Below, piece by piece: positions 42,266 to 49,763 of a DNA stretch of 64,000 nt (its first letter is position 1; the number at the start of each line of letters is the position of its first letter). Under the pieces are notes generated by a model. The model did not search any database and had not been told where the DNA came from. It was given only the letters and a program-made list of their open reading frames with translations. Source of the DNA: Actinomadura sp. J1-007 (lineage in GTDB: Bacteria > Actinomycetota > Actinomycetes > Streptosporangiales > Streptosporangiaceae). The position numbers and the translations under genes are program-made. The stretch is from assembly GCF_009793335.1 (NCBI RefSeq), contig NZ_WING01000001.1, forward strand, positions 4,774,001 through 4,838,000. The letters are read 5' to 3'.

Positions 42266-43966
42266 ATGCGGGGTGCGGGGCTGCTGTCCCGGCCGCGGCG
42301 CTGGAGCGTCGCGCGCCAGCTCCTGGCCTTGCAGGCGGCGGTCGTCGTGCTGCTCGTCGCGGTCGGCGCGGCGCTGGCCCACCTCGACGCGCGGCGGGCG
42401 GTCGGCGACCGGGCGCGGCAGGAGGTGGCGGCGGTGGCCGCGACGATCGCGGACGCCCCCAACGTGCGGGCCGCGCTCGCGGGCGGCGCTCCGAGCCGCG
42501 AGCTCCAGCCGTACGCCGAACGGGTCCGCGCCGACACCGGCGTCGACTTCATCACGATCATGAGCCCGGACGGGATCCGCTACACCCATCCCGACCCCGG
42601 GCGGATCGGCGAGCGGTTCCTCGGCAACACCGGGCGGGCGCGCCTCGGCCGCCCGCTCACCGAGACCTACACCGGCACCCTCGGCCCGTCCGTCCGGACC
42701 GTCGCCCCCGTCTTCGCCGACCCGGCCGGTCCGCCGGGCGGGACCGGGGCGTCCGGCCGGGCCGGGGCGGACGGGGGGTCCGAAGGGCGGCGCGTCGTCG
42801 CGCTCGTCGCCGTGGGGATCACGGTCAGCTCGATATCGGCCGAGCTGCGCGAACGGCTCGTGTCGCTGATCGCGGTCGCCGCCGCCGTGCTCGCGGCCGG
42901 GATGGCGGGCAGCTACCTGGTCAGCGCCCGGCTGCGGCGGCAGACCCGCGGCGTCGCGCCGGGCGAGCTGCGCGAGATGTTCGAGTACTACGAGGCGATC
43001 CTGCACGCCGTCCGCGAGGGCCTGGTCCTGCTGGACCGCGACGGGCGGGTGGCGCTGTGCAACGACGCCGCGCGCGAACTGCTCGGCCTCGCCGGGGACC
43101 CGCGCGGCCGGTCCGCCGCGGAGCTCGGCCTGTCCGGCGAGCTGGCCGCCGCGCTCGCGTCCGCCGAGCCCCGTTCGGACGAGATCCACGTGGGCGACAC
43201 GCGCGTCCTCGTCGTCAACGCCTCGCCCGTGCGGTCGCGGGACCGCGCCATGGGCAACGTGGTGACGCTGCGCGACCACACCGAGCTCCAGGGCCTCGCG
43301 GGCGAGCTGGACACGGTCCGCGGGTTCGCCGAGTCGCTGCGCGCGCAGGCGCACGAGGCCGCGAACCGGCTGCACACCGTGGTCTCGCTGGTCGAGCTGG
43401 ACCGTCCGGACGACGCCGTCGCGTTCGCCACGGCGGAGCTGGAGACGGCGCAGCGGCTCACCGACCGGGTGGTCGGCGCGGTGGCCGAACCGGTGCTCGC
43501 CGCGCTGCTGCTCGGCAAGACGACCGAGGCGGGCGAGCGCGGCGTCGAGCTGGCCGTCACCGGCGACACCGCCTTCGACGGCGCGCCCGTCACGTCCGGC
43601 GGGTCCGGGGCGATCGAGGCCCGCGACCTGGTCACCATCCTCGGCAATCTCATCGACAACGCGGTGGACGCCGCCGCCGAGGGCGCCGCGGAACGTCCGC
43701 CCAGGGTCGCGGTGACGGTCCGGGCGGACGGCGGTGAGCTGCTCGTCCGGGTCGCCGACAGCGGGGCGGGCGTGGACCCGGAGGCCGTGCCGGAGCTGTT
43801 CCGGCGCGGCTGGACGACCAAGGCGGCGGACGGCCCCGTCGGGCACGGCCTCGGCCTCGCGCTCGTCGGGCAGGCCGTGCGCCGCAACGGTGGCCGGATC
43901 GAGGTGGCGCGGGAGGACGGCGCGGTGTTCACCGTCCGGCTGCCGCTGGACGGGGGCGGCGCGTGA
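42266..43966 (+). CDS. CitA/DcuS-type sensor histidine kinase
   Basis: 566 residues: membrane helix at about 15-37, an extracytoplasmic carboxylate-sensing PAS domain (ITIMSPDGIRYTHPDPGRIG, ERFLGNTGRARLGRPLTETY), a second helix at about 195-215, a cytoplasmic PAS, the phospho-His box (LRAQAHEAANRLH) and HATPase with NLIDNAVDAA and GHGLGLALV. ATG at 42266 is chosen; a start at 42188 would add a charged stretch. It overlaps the response regulator by 4 bp and is divergent from dctA, its likely target. Confidence 0.92.
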   Translation: MRGAGLLSRPRRWSVARQLLALQAAVVVLLVAVGAALAHLDARRAVGDRARQEVAAVAATIADAPNVRAALAGGAPSRELQPYAERVRADTGVDFITIMSPDGIRYTHPDPGRIGERFLGNTGRARLGRPLTETYTGTLGPSVRTVAPVFADPAGPPGGTGASGRAGADGGSEGRRVVALVAVGITVSSISAELRERLVSLIAVAAAVLAAGMAGSYLVSARLRRQTRGVAPGELREMFEYYEAILHAVREGLVLLDRDGRVALCNDAARELLGLAGDPRGRSAAELGLSGELAAALASAEPRSDEIHVGDTRVLVVNASPVRSRDRAMGNVVTLRDHTELQGLAGELDTVRGFAESLRAQAHEAANRLHTVVSLVELDRPDDAVAFATAELETAQRLTDRVVGAVAEPVLAALLLGKTTEAGERGVELAVTGDTAFDGAPVTSGGSGAIEARDLVTILGNLIDNAVDAAAEGAAERPPRVAVTVRADGGELLVRVADSGAGVDPEAVPELFRRGWTTKAADGPVGHGLGLALVGQAVRRNGGRIEVAREDGAVFTVRLPLDGGGA

Positions 43967-44661
43967 CGATCAGGGTCCTGGTGGTCGAGGACGACCCGGT
44001 CGCCGCCGAGGCGCACCGTACCTACGTCGAACGGGTCGCGGGGTTCGAGGTGGCTGGGGTGGTGCACTCGGGCGCCGCCGCGCTGCGGGCGTGCGAGCGC
44101 GGCGGCGTGGACGTCGTCCTGCTCGACCTGTACCTGCCCGACACGCACGGCCTGCGCGTGTGCCGCGCGCTGCGCGCCGCCGGGAACGACGTGGACGTGA
44201 TCGCCGTGACGTCCGCGCGGGACCTGGCGGTGGTGCGGGCGGCGGTGTCGGTGGGCGTCGTCCAGTACCTGCTGAAGCCGTTCACGTTCGCCTCGCTGCG
44301 CGACCGGCTCGACCGGTACGCGCGGTTCCGGGAGCAGGCGGGCCGTCCGGGCGAGGCGGCGGGGCAGGCCGAGGTGGACGGGATGCTCGCCACGCTCCGC
44401 ACGCCCGCGCGCCGTTCGCTGCCGAAGGGGATGAGCGGCGAGACGCTCCAGGCGATCACCGGGGCGCTGGCCGCGTCGCCGGAGGGGGAGGGCCTGTCGG
44501 CCGCGGCGGCGGCCGACCTCACCGGGGTCTCGCGGGTGACCGCGCGCCGCTACCTGGAGTACCTCGCCGAGAACGGCCTCGCGCGGCGCCGTCCCCACTA
44601 CGGTCAGGTGGGCCGCCCGGAGGTCCGCTTCCACCCGCCGGAACGGCGTTCGGCCAGGTAG
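43963..44661 (+). CDS. CitB/DcuR-type response regulator
   Basis: 232 residues: receiver domain with VEDDPVAAE, phospho-acceptor Asp in VVLLDLYLPDTHGL (about 54) and Lys in QYLLKPFTF, then a C-terminal DNA-binding domain (LTGVSRVTARRYLEYLAENG) of the CitB class. GTG at 43963 overlaps the kinase stop (GTGA). It probably activates dctA and perhaps the ActP-like operon in response to a carboxylate. Confidence 0.93.
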   Translation: MTIRVLVVEDDPVAAEAHRTYVERVAGFEVAGVVHSGAAALRACERGGVDVVLLDLYLPDTHGLRVCRALRAAGNDVDVIAVTSARDLAVVRAAVSVGVVQYLLKPFTFASLRDRLDRYARFREQAGRPGEAAGQAEVDGMLATLRTPARRSLPKGMSGETLQAITGALAASPEGEGLSAAAAADLTGVSRVTARRYLEYLAENGLARRRPHYGQVGRPEVRFHPPERRSAR

Positions 44662-44667
44662 GAGGCT

Positions 44668-44692
44668 GGTTCCGCGGAGAGAAGCCGGGTAG
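44668..44692 (+). promoter_or_regulatory. SigB-type promoter candidate before csbD
   Basis: GGTT (44668-44671) and GGGTAG (44687-44692) are 15 bp apart, close to the GGNTT-N15-GGGTAY pattern of stress sigma factors (SigB/SigH group) in streptomycetes. It lies about 70 bp upstream of csbD, a typical SigB-dependent gene. A second GGGTAG at 44707 has no good partner. Confidence 0.4.
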
Positions 44693-44759
44693 AGGCGGGC
44701 ATGCCTGGGTAGGGAACGGGACGAATGAGTCACGAGCCGATGACATCGGGGGGAGAGCC

Positions 44760-44957
44760 GTGAGCGACCTCGGCGAGAAGATGAACCGGATGGCCGCCAA
44801 GGCCAAGGAGGCCGCCGGCAAGGCCAAGGGCGACGACGAGCTCCAGGGCGAGGCGAAGGCCGACCAGGCCAAGTCCGAGGCCAGGGAGACCGCGGGCGAC
44901 GTCAAGGACGAGGCGAGCGGCCTCGCGGGCAAGGCCCGGGGCGCGTTCAAGAGCTGA
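44760..44957 (+). CDS. csbD: CsbD family stress protein
   Basis: 65 residues, nearly all Ala/Lys/Glu/Asp/Gly in an alternating pattern (MAAKAKEAAGKAKGDDELQG), the CsbD signature. General stress protein of unknown mechanism, often SigB-dependent. GTG at 44760 follows GGGGGAGAG. A perfect 12-bp hairpin follows 33 bp after the stop, so it is a single-gene unit. Confidence 0.88.
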   Translation: MSDLGEKMNRMAAKAKEAAGKAKGDDELQGEAKADQAKSEARETAGDVKDEASGLAGKARGAFKS

Positions 44958-44989
44958 CCCCGGCACGGAGCGGATACACGGGGACTTCG

Positions 44990-45028
44990 GGAGGGCCGGT
45001 GACGCCGAGGGGGCGGCACCGGCCCTCC
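44990..45028 (+). terminator. 12-bp perfect hairpin after csbD
   Basis: GGAGGGCCGGTG at 44990-45001 pairs with CACCGGCCCTCC at 45017-45028 around a 15-nt loop. It ends the csbD transcript and separates it from the Asp23 cluster. Confidence 0.75.
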
Positions 45029-45167
45029 GCCGTCCCCGGGCGGGGGCCGCGGGCGCGCCTTCCATCACCGGCAAAAGCGGGTTGACCTGCTTATTGTCCT
45101 CATGGGTGGTTTTGGCGTGACGCTGGGTGAGCATCTATTGCACACCACCGACGATCAGGGGAACGTC

Positions 45168-45725
45168 GTGAGCCAGGAGAACGCACAGGCGACCAAGGAC
45201 CGCCCGGCGACACTGCCGAGCCAGGCGCCGCGGCCCGGGTCGGAGAAGTCCGACAAGAAGGGGCCCGAGCCAGGCCGCGGCATGCAGAAGACCCGTGACA
45301 CCGGCGGCGGCGAGCTGGTCACGTCCGGCGGCAAGACCAAGATCGCGGACGCCGTGGTCTCCAAGATCGCCGGGATGGCCGCGCGCGAGGTCGGCGGCGT
45401 GCACGCGATGGGCGCCGGGATGGCCCGCAAGGTCGGCTCGGTCCGCGAGCGGCTGCCCGGCGGCATGGGCGGGGCCAACATCACGCAGGGCGTCGCGGTC
45501 CAGGTCGGCGAGCGGCAGGCCGCCGTCGACATCGACCTCGTCGTGGAGTACGGGGTGTCGATCCCCGACCTCGCCGCCGCCGTCCGCGACAACGTCGTCG
45601 GCCAGATCGAGCACACCTGCGGGCTTGAGGTCGTCGAGGTCAACATCATCGTCGACGACATCCACCTCCCGGGCGAGCCCGACGAGGACGAGGACAAGCC
45701 GAAGCCGGAGCCCCGGGTGCAATGA
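45168..45725 (+). CDS. Asp23/Gls24 family envelope stress protein
   Basis: 185 residues: a charged, disordered N-terminus of about 45 residues and the Asp23 domain (TKIADAVVSKIAGMAAREVGG, VDIDLVVEYGVSIPDLAAAV, HTCGLEVVEVNIIVDDI). In staphylococci Asp23 is tethered to the membrane by AmaP; an amaP gene closes this cluster. GTG at 45168 follows AGGGGAAC. The C-terminus is acidic. First gene of a seven-gene plus-strand cluster with overlapping or closely spaced genes. Confidence 0.88.
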   Translation: MSQENAQATKDRPATLPSQAPRPGSEKSDKKGPEPGRGMQKTRDTGGGELVTSGGKTKIADAVVSKIAGMAAREVGGVHAMGAGMARKVGSVRERLPGGMGGANITQGVAVQVGERQAAVDIDLVVEYGVSIPDLAAAVRDNVVGQIEHTCGLEVVEVNIIVDDIHLPGEPDEDEDKPKPEPRVQ

Positions 45726-46330
45726 CGGCCGATCCGAAGGCCAGGGGACGGGGCGCCGACGGCGCGCCGTCCGAAGACGCGAGCCCCGCGTCCGCCGACG
45801 GGCGCGCGTCTGGCGGATCCGGCACCGGACCGCCGCACAGCGCGCCGAACGCCGTCGCGGACACCCGCGCGAGCACCGGCACGGACACCCGTGCGGGCAC
45901 CGGGACGGAAGCCGGCGCGGACACCGGATCGGGCGGCGGCGCGAACAACGGGCCGGACGCCGGCACGCACGCCGACGCGGACACCGGCACGGACACCGGG
46001 CCGGACGCGGACGGTGGCCGGACGTGGCGTCCTGGGGAGGCCGTGCAGGCCGCTGAGCTGGCCGAACGGATCGCCGGGGCCGTCCAGGACGTGCCCGGGG
46101 TGGCCGAGCTGACGGGCGGGCCGTTCAACCGGGTCGCCACCTACCGGGTGGGGCGTCCGGTGACGGGGGTCGCGGTCCGCGCCGACCGCGTCGAGGTCGG
46201 CGTGGTCGTCCGGGCGGGCGCGCCGCTCGCCGAGACCGGGGAGCGGGTCCGCGGCGCGGTCGCGCCGCTCGCGGGCGAACGGCCCGTGGACGTGCTGATC
46301 GGTGACATCGCCGACGAGGCGGATGGCTGA
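45722..46330 (+). CDS. Asp23-like protein with low-complexity N-terminal half
   Basis: 202 residues. Residues 1-95 are an imperfect repeat of Thr, Gly, Asp and Ala (units such as TDTRAGTGTEAGADTG) and look disordered. The rest resembles a truncated Asp23-type domain (AAELAERIAGAVQDVPGVAEL, VGVVVRAGAPLAETGERVRG, DVLIGDIADE). It overlaps the first Asp23 gene (ATGA) and the next small gene. Slippage in the repeat DNA (about 45830-46010) could vary its length. Confidence 0.72.
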   Translation: MTADPKARGRGADGAPSEDASPASADGRASGGSGTGPPHSAPNAVADTRASTGTDTRAGTGTEAGADTGSGGGANNGPDAGTHADADTGTDTGPDADGGRTWRPGEAVQAAELAERIAGAVQDVPGVAELTGGPFNRVATYRVGRPVTGVAVRADRVEVGVVVRAGAPLAETGERVRGAVAPLAGERPVDVLIGDIADEADG

Positions 46331-46571
46331 CCCGCACCGGAGCGAGCGTCCGCGCACGGCGGAGGAGCGCGCGGCGTTCCGGGCCTGGGTACGGGCCCAC
46401 CACCCGGACGTCGGCGGCGACCCGGAGGAGTTCGCCGCGGGGCTGCGGAGCTTCCGCCGCCCCGCACGGCACGGCCGCGCGGCGGTGTCGGTGGTGAGAC
46501 GGCGGCGCTGGCCCGCTTCGGCGGTGAGCCGCTGGCGGCGGCGCCGGCGCCGGGCGCGGGTGCTGCGCTGA
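46323..46571 (+). CDS. Small protein with J-domain-like HPD motif
   Basis: 82 residues. RAWVRAHHPDVGGDPEEFAAGLRSF resembles helix II-loop-helix III of a J-domain, including the HPD tripeptide, but a full J-domain is not present. The C-terminal third is strongly basic (WRRRRRRAR) and could bind nucleic acid or membrane. It overlaps the preceding Asp23-like gene by 8 bp. I do not know a name for this family. Confidence 0.6.
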   Translation: MADPHRSERPRTAEERAAFRAWVRAHHPDVGGDPEEFAAGLRSFRRPARHGRAAVSVVRRRRWPASAVSRWRRRRRRARVLR

Positions 46572-46676
46572 CCGGCGGGCGACCGGCGGGCGACCGGCGC
46601 GGCGTCCGGCGGGAGGCCCGGCGGAGCCCGCGAACAGCGCGGCCGCATCCGTGGCCGCACGGAGGGGGAGAGTGAC

Positions 46677-46889
46677 ATGAACGGGAAGACGGTATGGCCC
46701 ATGGTGGGCCTCGCGTTCGGCACGGCGCTCGGATTCGCGGGCTGGTTCGGCGGGTTCGGGGCGTTCATCGTCGTGCTGCTGCTCGGCGCGCTCGGGTTCC
46801 TGGGCGGACGGGCGGTCTCCGGCGAGCTGGACATGGGGGAGCTGTTCTCCTCGCTCAGCTCCGACAGGGCCGGTAAGAGGTCGTCATGA
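46677..46889 (+). CDS. Small membrane protein (DUF2273-like)
   Basis: 70 residues with two hydrophobic segments separated by GG motifs (VWPMVGLAFGTALGFAGWFG, FIVVLLLGALGFLGGRA) and a short polar tail. Small DUF2273 proteins are regular members of Asp23/AmaP clusters. GGAGGGGGAGAG precedes the ATG at 46677, and the stop overlaps the next gene (ATGA). Confidence 0.75.
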   Translation: MNGKTVWPMVGLAFGTALGFAGWFGGFGAFIVVLLLGALGFLGGRAVSGELDMGELFSSLSSDRAGKRSS

Positions 46890-47323
46890 CCGCCACCGCC
46901 GAGCGCCCGGACACCGCGGACGCCGGGGAGGACGGCGCGCCCGAACGGCGCCCGGCCCCGCGGCCCGCCCGCGAGCGCGGCACGACCACCATCGCCGACC
47001 GGGTCGTCGCGCGGATCGCGACGCACGCCGCGGGCGAGACCGAGCACGCGCGCGGCGCCCGCCGCAGCGTCCTCGGGGTGAACGTGCCGGGCGGCCGTTC
47101 GGCGCGCACGGACGTGACGGTCAAGGGCAACGTCGTCACCGCCCGCGTGGAGATGGCCGTCCACTACCCCGCGCCCGTACGGCAGGTGACCCGCGGCGTC
47201 CGCGACCGCGTCCGCGAGCAGGTCGAGGAGATGACCGGCCTCACCGTCCGGCAGGTGGACATCGAGGTCGCCGCGCTCGAACGGGCCGAGGAGCCCCGCG
47301 AGACCGGGAGGACCGTGCAATGA
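46886..47323 (+). CDS. Asp23/Gls24 family protein
   Basis: 145 residues: 35-residue Pro/Arg N-terminus, then an Asp23 domain (TTIADRVVARIATHAAGE, ARVEMAVHYPAPVRQVTRGV, EEMTGLTVRQVDIEVAAL). A paralogue of the protein at 45.2 kb. It overlaps the genes on both sides by 4 bp. Confidence 0.85.
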   Translation: MTATAERPDTADAGEDGAPERRPAPRPARERGTTTIADRVVARIATHAAGETEHARGARRSVLGVNVPGGRSARTDVTVKGNVVTARVEMAVHYPAPVRQVTRGVRDRVREQVEEMTGLTVRQVDIEVAALERAEEPRETGRTVQ

Positions 47324-47955
47324 CCACGCACGCCGGCCGGATGCCGCAGGCGCCGGCCTCCAGAGCCGCGCCGGCGCGGTCGGCCGCCCCGGCGCGCGGC
47401 GCCGACCGGGCCGCGCGCCGCGCGTTCCGGTCCCGCCGCGTCTGGCCCGCGATGCTCGCCGGCCTGCTGCTCGCCGCCGCCGGGATCATCACCGCGATCG
47501 AGGTGGTCTCCGCGCTGGTCGGCAAGCACGCCGGGATCGTCCCGTACGAGCGGGCGACCTCGTGGCTGACCGGGCACGACTGGAAGAGCTGGCCCGTCCT
47601 CGCGATCGCGGGGGCCGTCGCGCTGGTCGGGCTGCTGTTCCTGCTGGCCGGGCTGCTGCCGGGCCGGTCCGGGATCGTCCCGCTGCACGGCGAGCACCGC
47701 GACCTGGTGATGGGCATCACCCGGCGCGGGCTGAAGGGCGCCGCGAAGTCCGCCGCCCGCGAGGTGGACGGCGTGACCGGCGTCCGCAAGGTCGGGCTGC
47801 GCCGGCACCGCGTGATCGTCCACGCCGACACCGCGATGCGCACGCCCGGCGGGCTGGACGAGGACGTGCGCCGGGCCGTCCAGCGCCGCCTGGACGGGCT
47901 CGGCCCGCTGCCGCGCCGCCGCGCCGTCGCCCACGTCACCTACCGGGAGAGCTGA
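47320..47955 (+). CDS. DUF6286 membrane protein
   Basis: 211 residues: basic N-terminus, two membrane helices (about 42-66 and 89-113) and a C-terminal soluble domain (GAAKSAAREVDGVTGVRKVGL, RHRVIVHADTAMRT) like the DUF6286 proteins that accompany Asp23 genes in actinobacteria. The C-terminal domain has the Asp23/AmaP-like pattern of a folded partner. ATG overlaps the preceding gene (ATGA); the AmaP-like gene starts 3 bp on. Confidence 0.8.
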   Translation: MTTHAGRMPQAPASRAAPARSAAPARGADRAARRAFRSRRVWPAMLAGLLLAAAGIITAIEVVSALVGKHAGIVPYERATSWLTGHDWKSWPVLAIAGAVALVGLLFLLAGLLPGRSGIVPLHGEHRDLVMGITRRGLKGAAKSAAREVDGVTGVRKVGLRRHRVIVHADTAMRTPGGLDEDVRRAVQRRLDGLGPLPRRRAVAHVTYRES

Positions 47956-47958
47956 CCC

Positions 47959-48537
47959 ATGGACCGCCGCGCGTCGCGCCTGAACCGCACCGGGCTGACC
48001 CTGCTCGGGCTCGTCCTGCTGGTCGCGGGGGGAACGGGCCTCGCGCTCGGCCTCGGCGCGTTCGGCGGCGGGCGCTCATCGCAGCCGGTGCTGAGCGACC
48101 GGACGCGCCAGTTCGCGTCCGACCACGGCTGGTACTGGCCGGTCGTCGCGGCGGTGGCGTTCGTGCTCGCCCTGCTCGGGCTGCTCTGGCTGCTGCGGCA
48201 GGGCCGCTCGCACCGCATCCGCGGGCTCAGCATGGAGCCCGACGACGACGCCGGGACGACTCACCTGTCGTCGCGGGCGGTGTCCGACGCGCTGGAGAAC
48301 GAGATCGAGGAGTACCCCGGCGTCGGCCGCGCGCGGGCCCGCGTGATGGGCTCGGACAAGCGCCCGAAACTGCTGCTGAACGTCGCGTACGGGGAGCGCG
48401 CCGACCTCGCCGGGCTGCGGAGCCGCATCGCCGGCGACGCCGTGCCCCGGATGTGCGGCGCCCTCGAACGCGACTCGCTCCCCGCGATCGTCAAGCTGCG
48501 CCTCGTCCCCACCAAGGAGACCCGCACGGTCGCCTGA
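47959..48537 (+). CDS. amaP: AmaP-like alkaline shock membrane anchor
   Basis: 192 residues: two helices at about 12-34 and 54-76 and a cytoplasmic C-terminal domain (AVSDALENEIEEYPGVGRARARV, LLLNVAYGERADLAGLRSRI). This is the AmaP architecture that anchors Asp23 proteins at the membrane. It ends the cluster. Its stop codon is within a 17-bp perfect tandem duplication. Confidence 0.8.
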   Translation: MDRRASRLNRTGLTLLGLVLLVAGGTGLALGLGAFGGGRSSQPVLSDRTRQFASDHGWYWPVVAAVAFVLALLGLLWLLRQGRSHRIRGLSMEPDDDAGTTHLSSRAVSDALENEIEEYPGVGRARARVMGSDKRPKLLLNVAYGERADLAGLRSRIAGDAVPRMCGALERDSLPAIVKLRLVPTKETRTVA

Positions 48538-48554
48538 CCCGCACGGTCGCCTGA
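48521..48554. repeat. 17-bp tandem duplication at the amaP stop
   Basis: CCCGCACGGTCGCCTGA occurs at 48521-48537 and again at 48538-48554, each with the TGA stop; a third degenerate copy is at about 48573-48589. The duplication leaves the protein unchanged. The same kind of event is seen at the gntK stop. Confidence 0.85.
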
Positions 48555-48662
48555 CCGGCACGGGCGGACGGCGCGCACGGTCGCCCGACCCGCGCCCGCG
48601 CCCCGCGGGACGGCGGTCGCCGATCTTGCGCGGGGGCGCGGCGGCGTGCCACGTTGCCAGGC

Positions 48663-49469
48663 ATGACTACCGAGATGGCGGCGAACGTGGCCGCTTTCGA
48701 GCAGACGGTCCGCGCCACCATCGCCCTCGCGGAGACGTTCGGCGAGGACGACTGGAAGCGTCCGACCGAGTGCCCCGGGTGGAGCGTGCAGGACGTCGTG
48801 TCCCATCTGGTCGGCGTCGAGCTGCTGCTGCTCGGCGACGACCCCGCCCCCGGCCACGCGCTTCCCGACGACCTTCCGCACGTGCGCAACGACTTCGGCC
48901 GGATGCTGGAGGCGGCCGTGGACGCGCGCCGTTCCCGCACCGGCCCCGAGGTGCTCGCCGAGCTGCGCGCGACCCTGGACCGGCGGCTCGCCGCGCTGCC
49001 CGCGCAGGACCCCGAGGAGCCGACCGTCGCGCCGAACGGCAGGACCGTGCCGTACGCCGAGTTCATGGTCTTCCGGGCGTTCGACTGCTGGACGCATGAG
49101 CAGGACGTCCGGCGCGCCGTCGGCCGTCCCGGCAACCTCGGCACGCCCGGCGCCGAACGGGCCCGCCGCATCCTCGAACCGGGCCTGCCGATGGTCGTCG
49201 CGAAGCGCGCCGGGGCGGCGCCGGGGCAGAACGTGGCGTTCGAGATCGGCGGGGACCTGCCGTTCACCTCGTACGTGCGGGTGGACGAGGACGGCCGGGG
49301 CCACGCGGCGGACGAGCCCGGGACGCCGCTGACGACGCTGCGGATGGACTGGGAGACGTTCGTGCGGCTCGCCGCCGGGCGCTGCGCGCCGGACGAGGTG
49401 ACCGTGGCGGCGACCGGCGACACGGCGCTGGCGGACCGGATCGTCGCGGCCATGGGCATGACCCCGTGA
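48663..49469 (+). CDS. Maleylpyruvate isomerase family mycothiol-dependent enzyme
   Basis: 268 residues: N-terminal DinB-like MDMPI domain (RPTECPGWSVQDVVSHLVGVE, with the helix-bundle metal His near 47) and a C-terminal SCP2-like domain. Family members use mycothiol as cofactor for isomerase or transferase reactions; the substrate here is unknown. ATG at 48663 gives MTTEMAANV. It stands alone, about 110 bp after the AmaP-like gene. Confidence 0.87.
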   Translation: MTTEMAANVAAFEQTVRATIALAETFGEDDWKRPTECPGWSVQDVVSHLVGVELLLLGDDPAPGHALPDDLPHVRNDFGRMLEAAVDARRSRTGPEVLAELRATLDRRLAALPAQDPEEPTVAPNGRTVPYAEFMVFRAFDCWTHEQDVRRAVGRPGNLGTPGAERARRILEPGLPMVVAKRAGAAPGQNVAFEIGGDLPFTSYVRVDEDGRGHAADEPGTPLTTLRMDWETFVRLAAGRCAPDEVTVAATGDTALADRIVAAMGMTP

Positions 49470-49696
49470 CGCCCGGGGAACGGTCCCCTTTTTAGGGGCT
49501 ATTGGGGCCATACATCCGTAAATCAGCAGGTCACTGGGCTAATGTCCGAAGTAGCCGGGACGTCGCGAGGAAGGCCCCTTCCGCCGGACGCCCGGCCCCG
49601 GGGGTCGTCGCGCCTCGCGACGCGACGTCCCCCGCCCCGTGCCCCCGCCACGTGCCCCGCCCGGAACGGCTGTGAGGCACGGCACGGCCCGAGTGG

Positions 49697-49750
49697 GTTG
49701 TGTTCTCCAACTGACCGGTGGAGCATGCTCAGTGAGTTGGAGAACACAAC
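49697..49750. promoter_or_regulatory. 15-bp perfect inverted repeat before the thiolase gene
   Basis: GTTGTGTTCTCCAAC at 49697-49711 is repeated in inverted form (GTTGGAGAACACAAC) at 49736-49750, with 24 nt between. It lies directly before the GAGGAGG of the thiolase gene. The arms are less GC-rich than the surroundings. It may be a double operator flanking the promoter or a long 5' hairpin sequestering the ribosome-binding site. Confidence 0.65.
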
Positions 49751-49763
49751 TGAGGAGGTCGCC

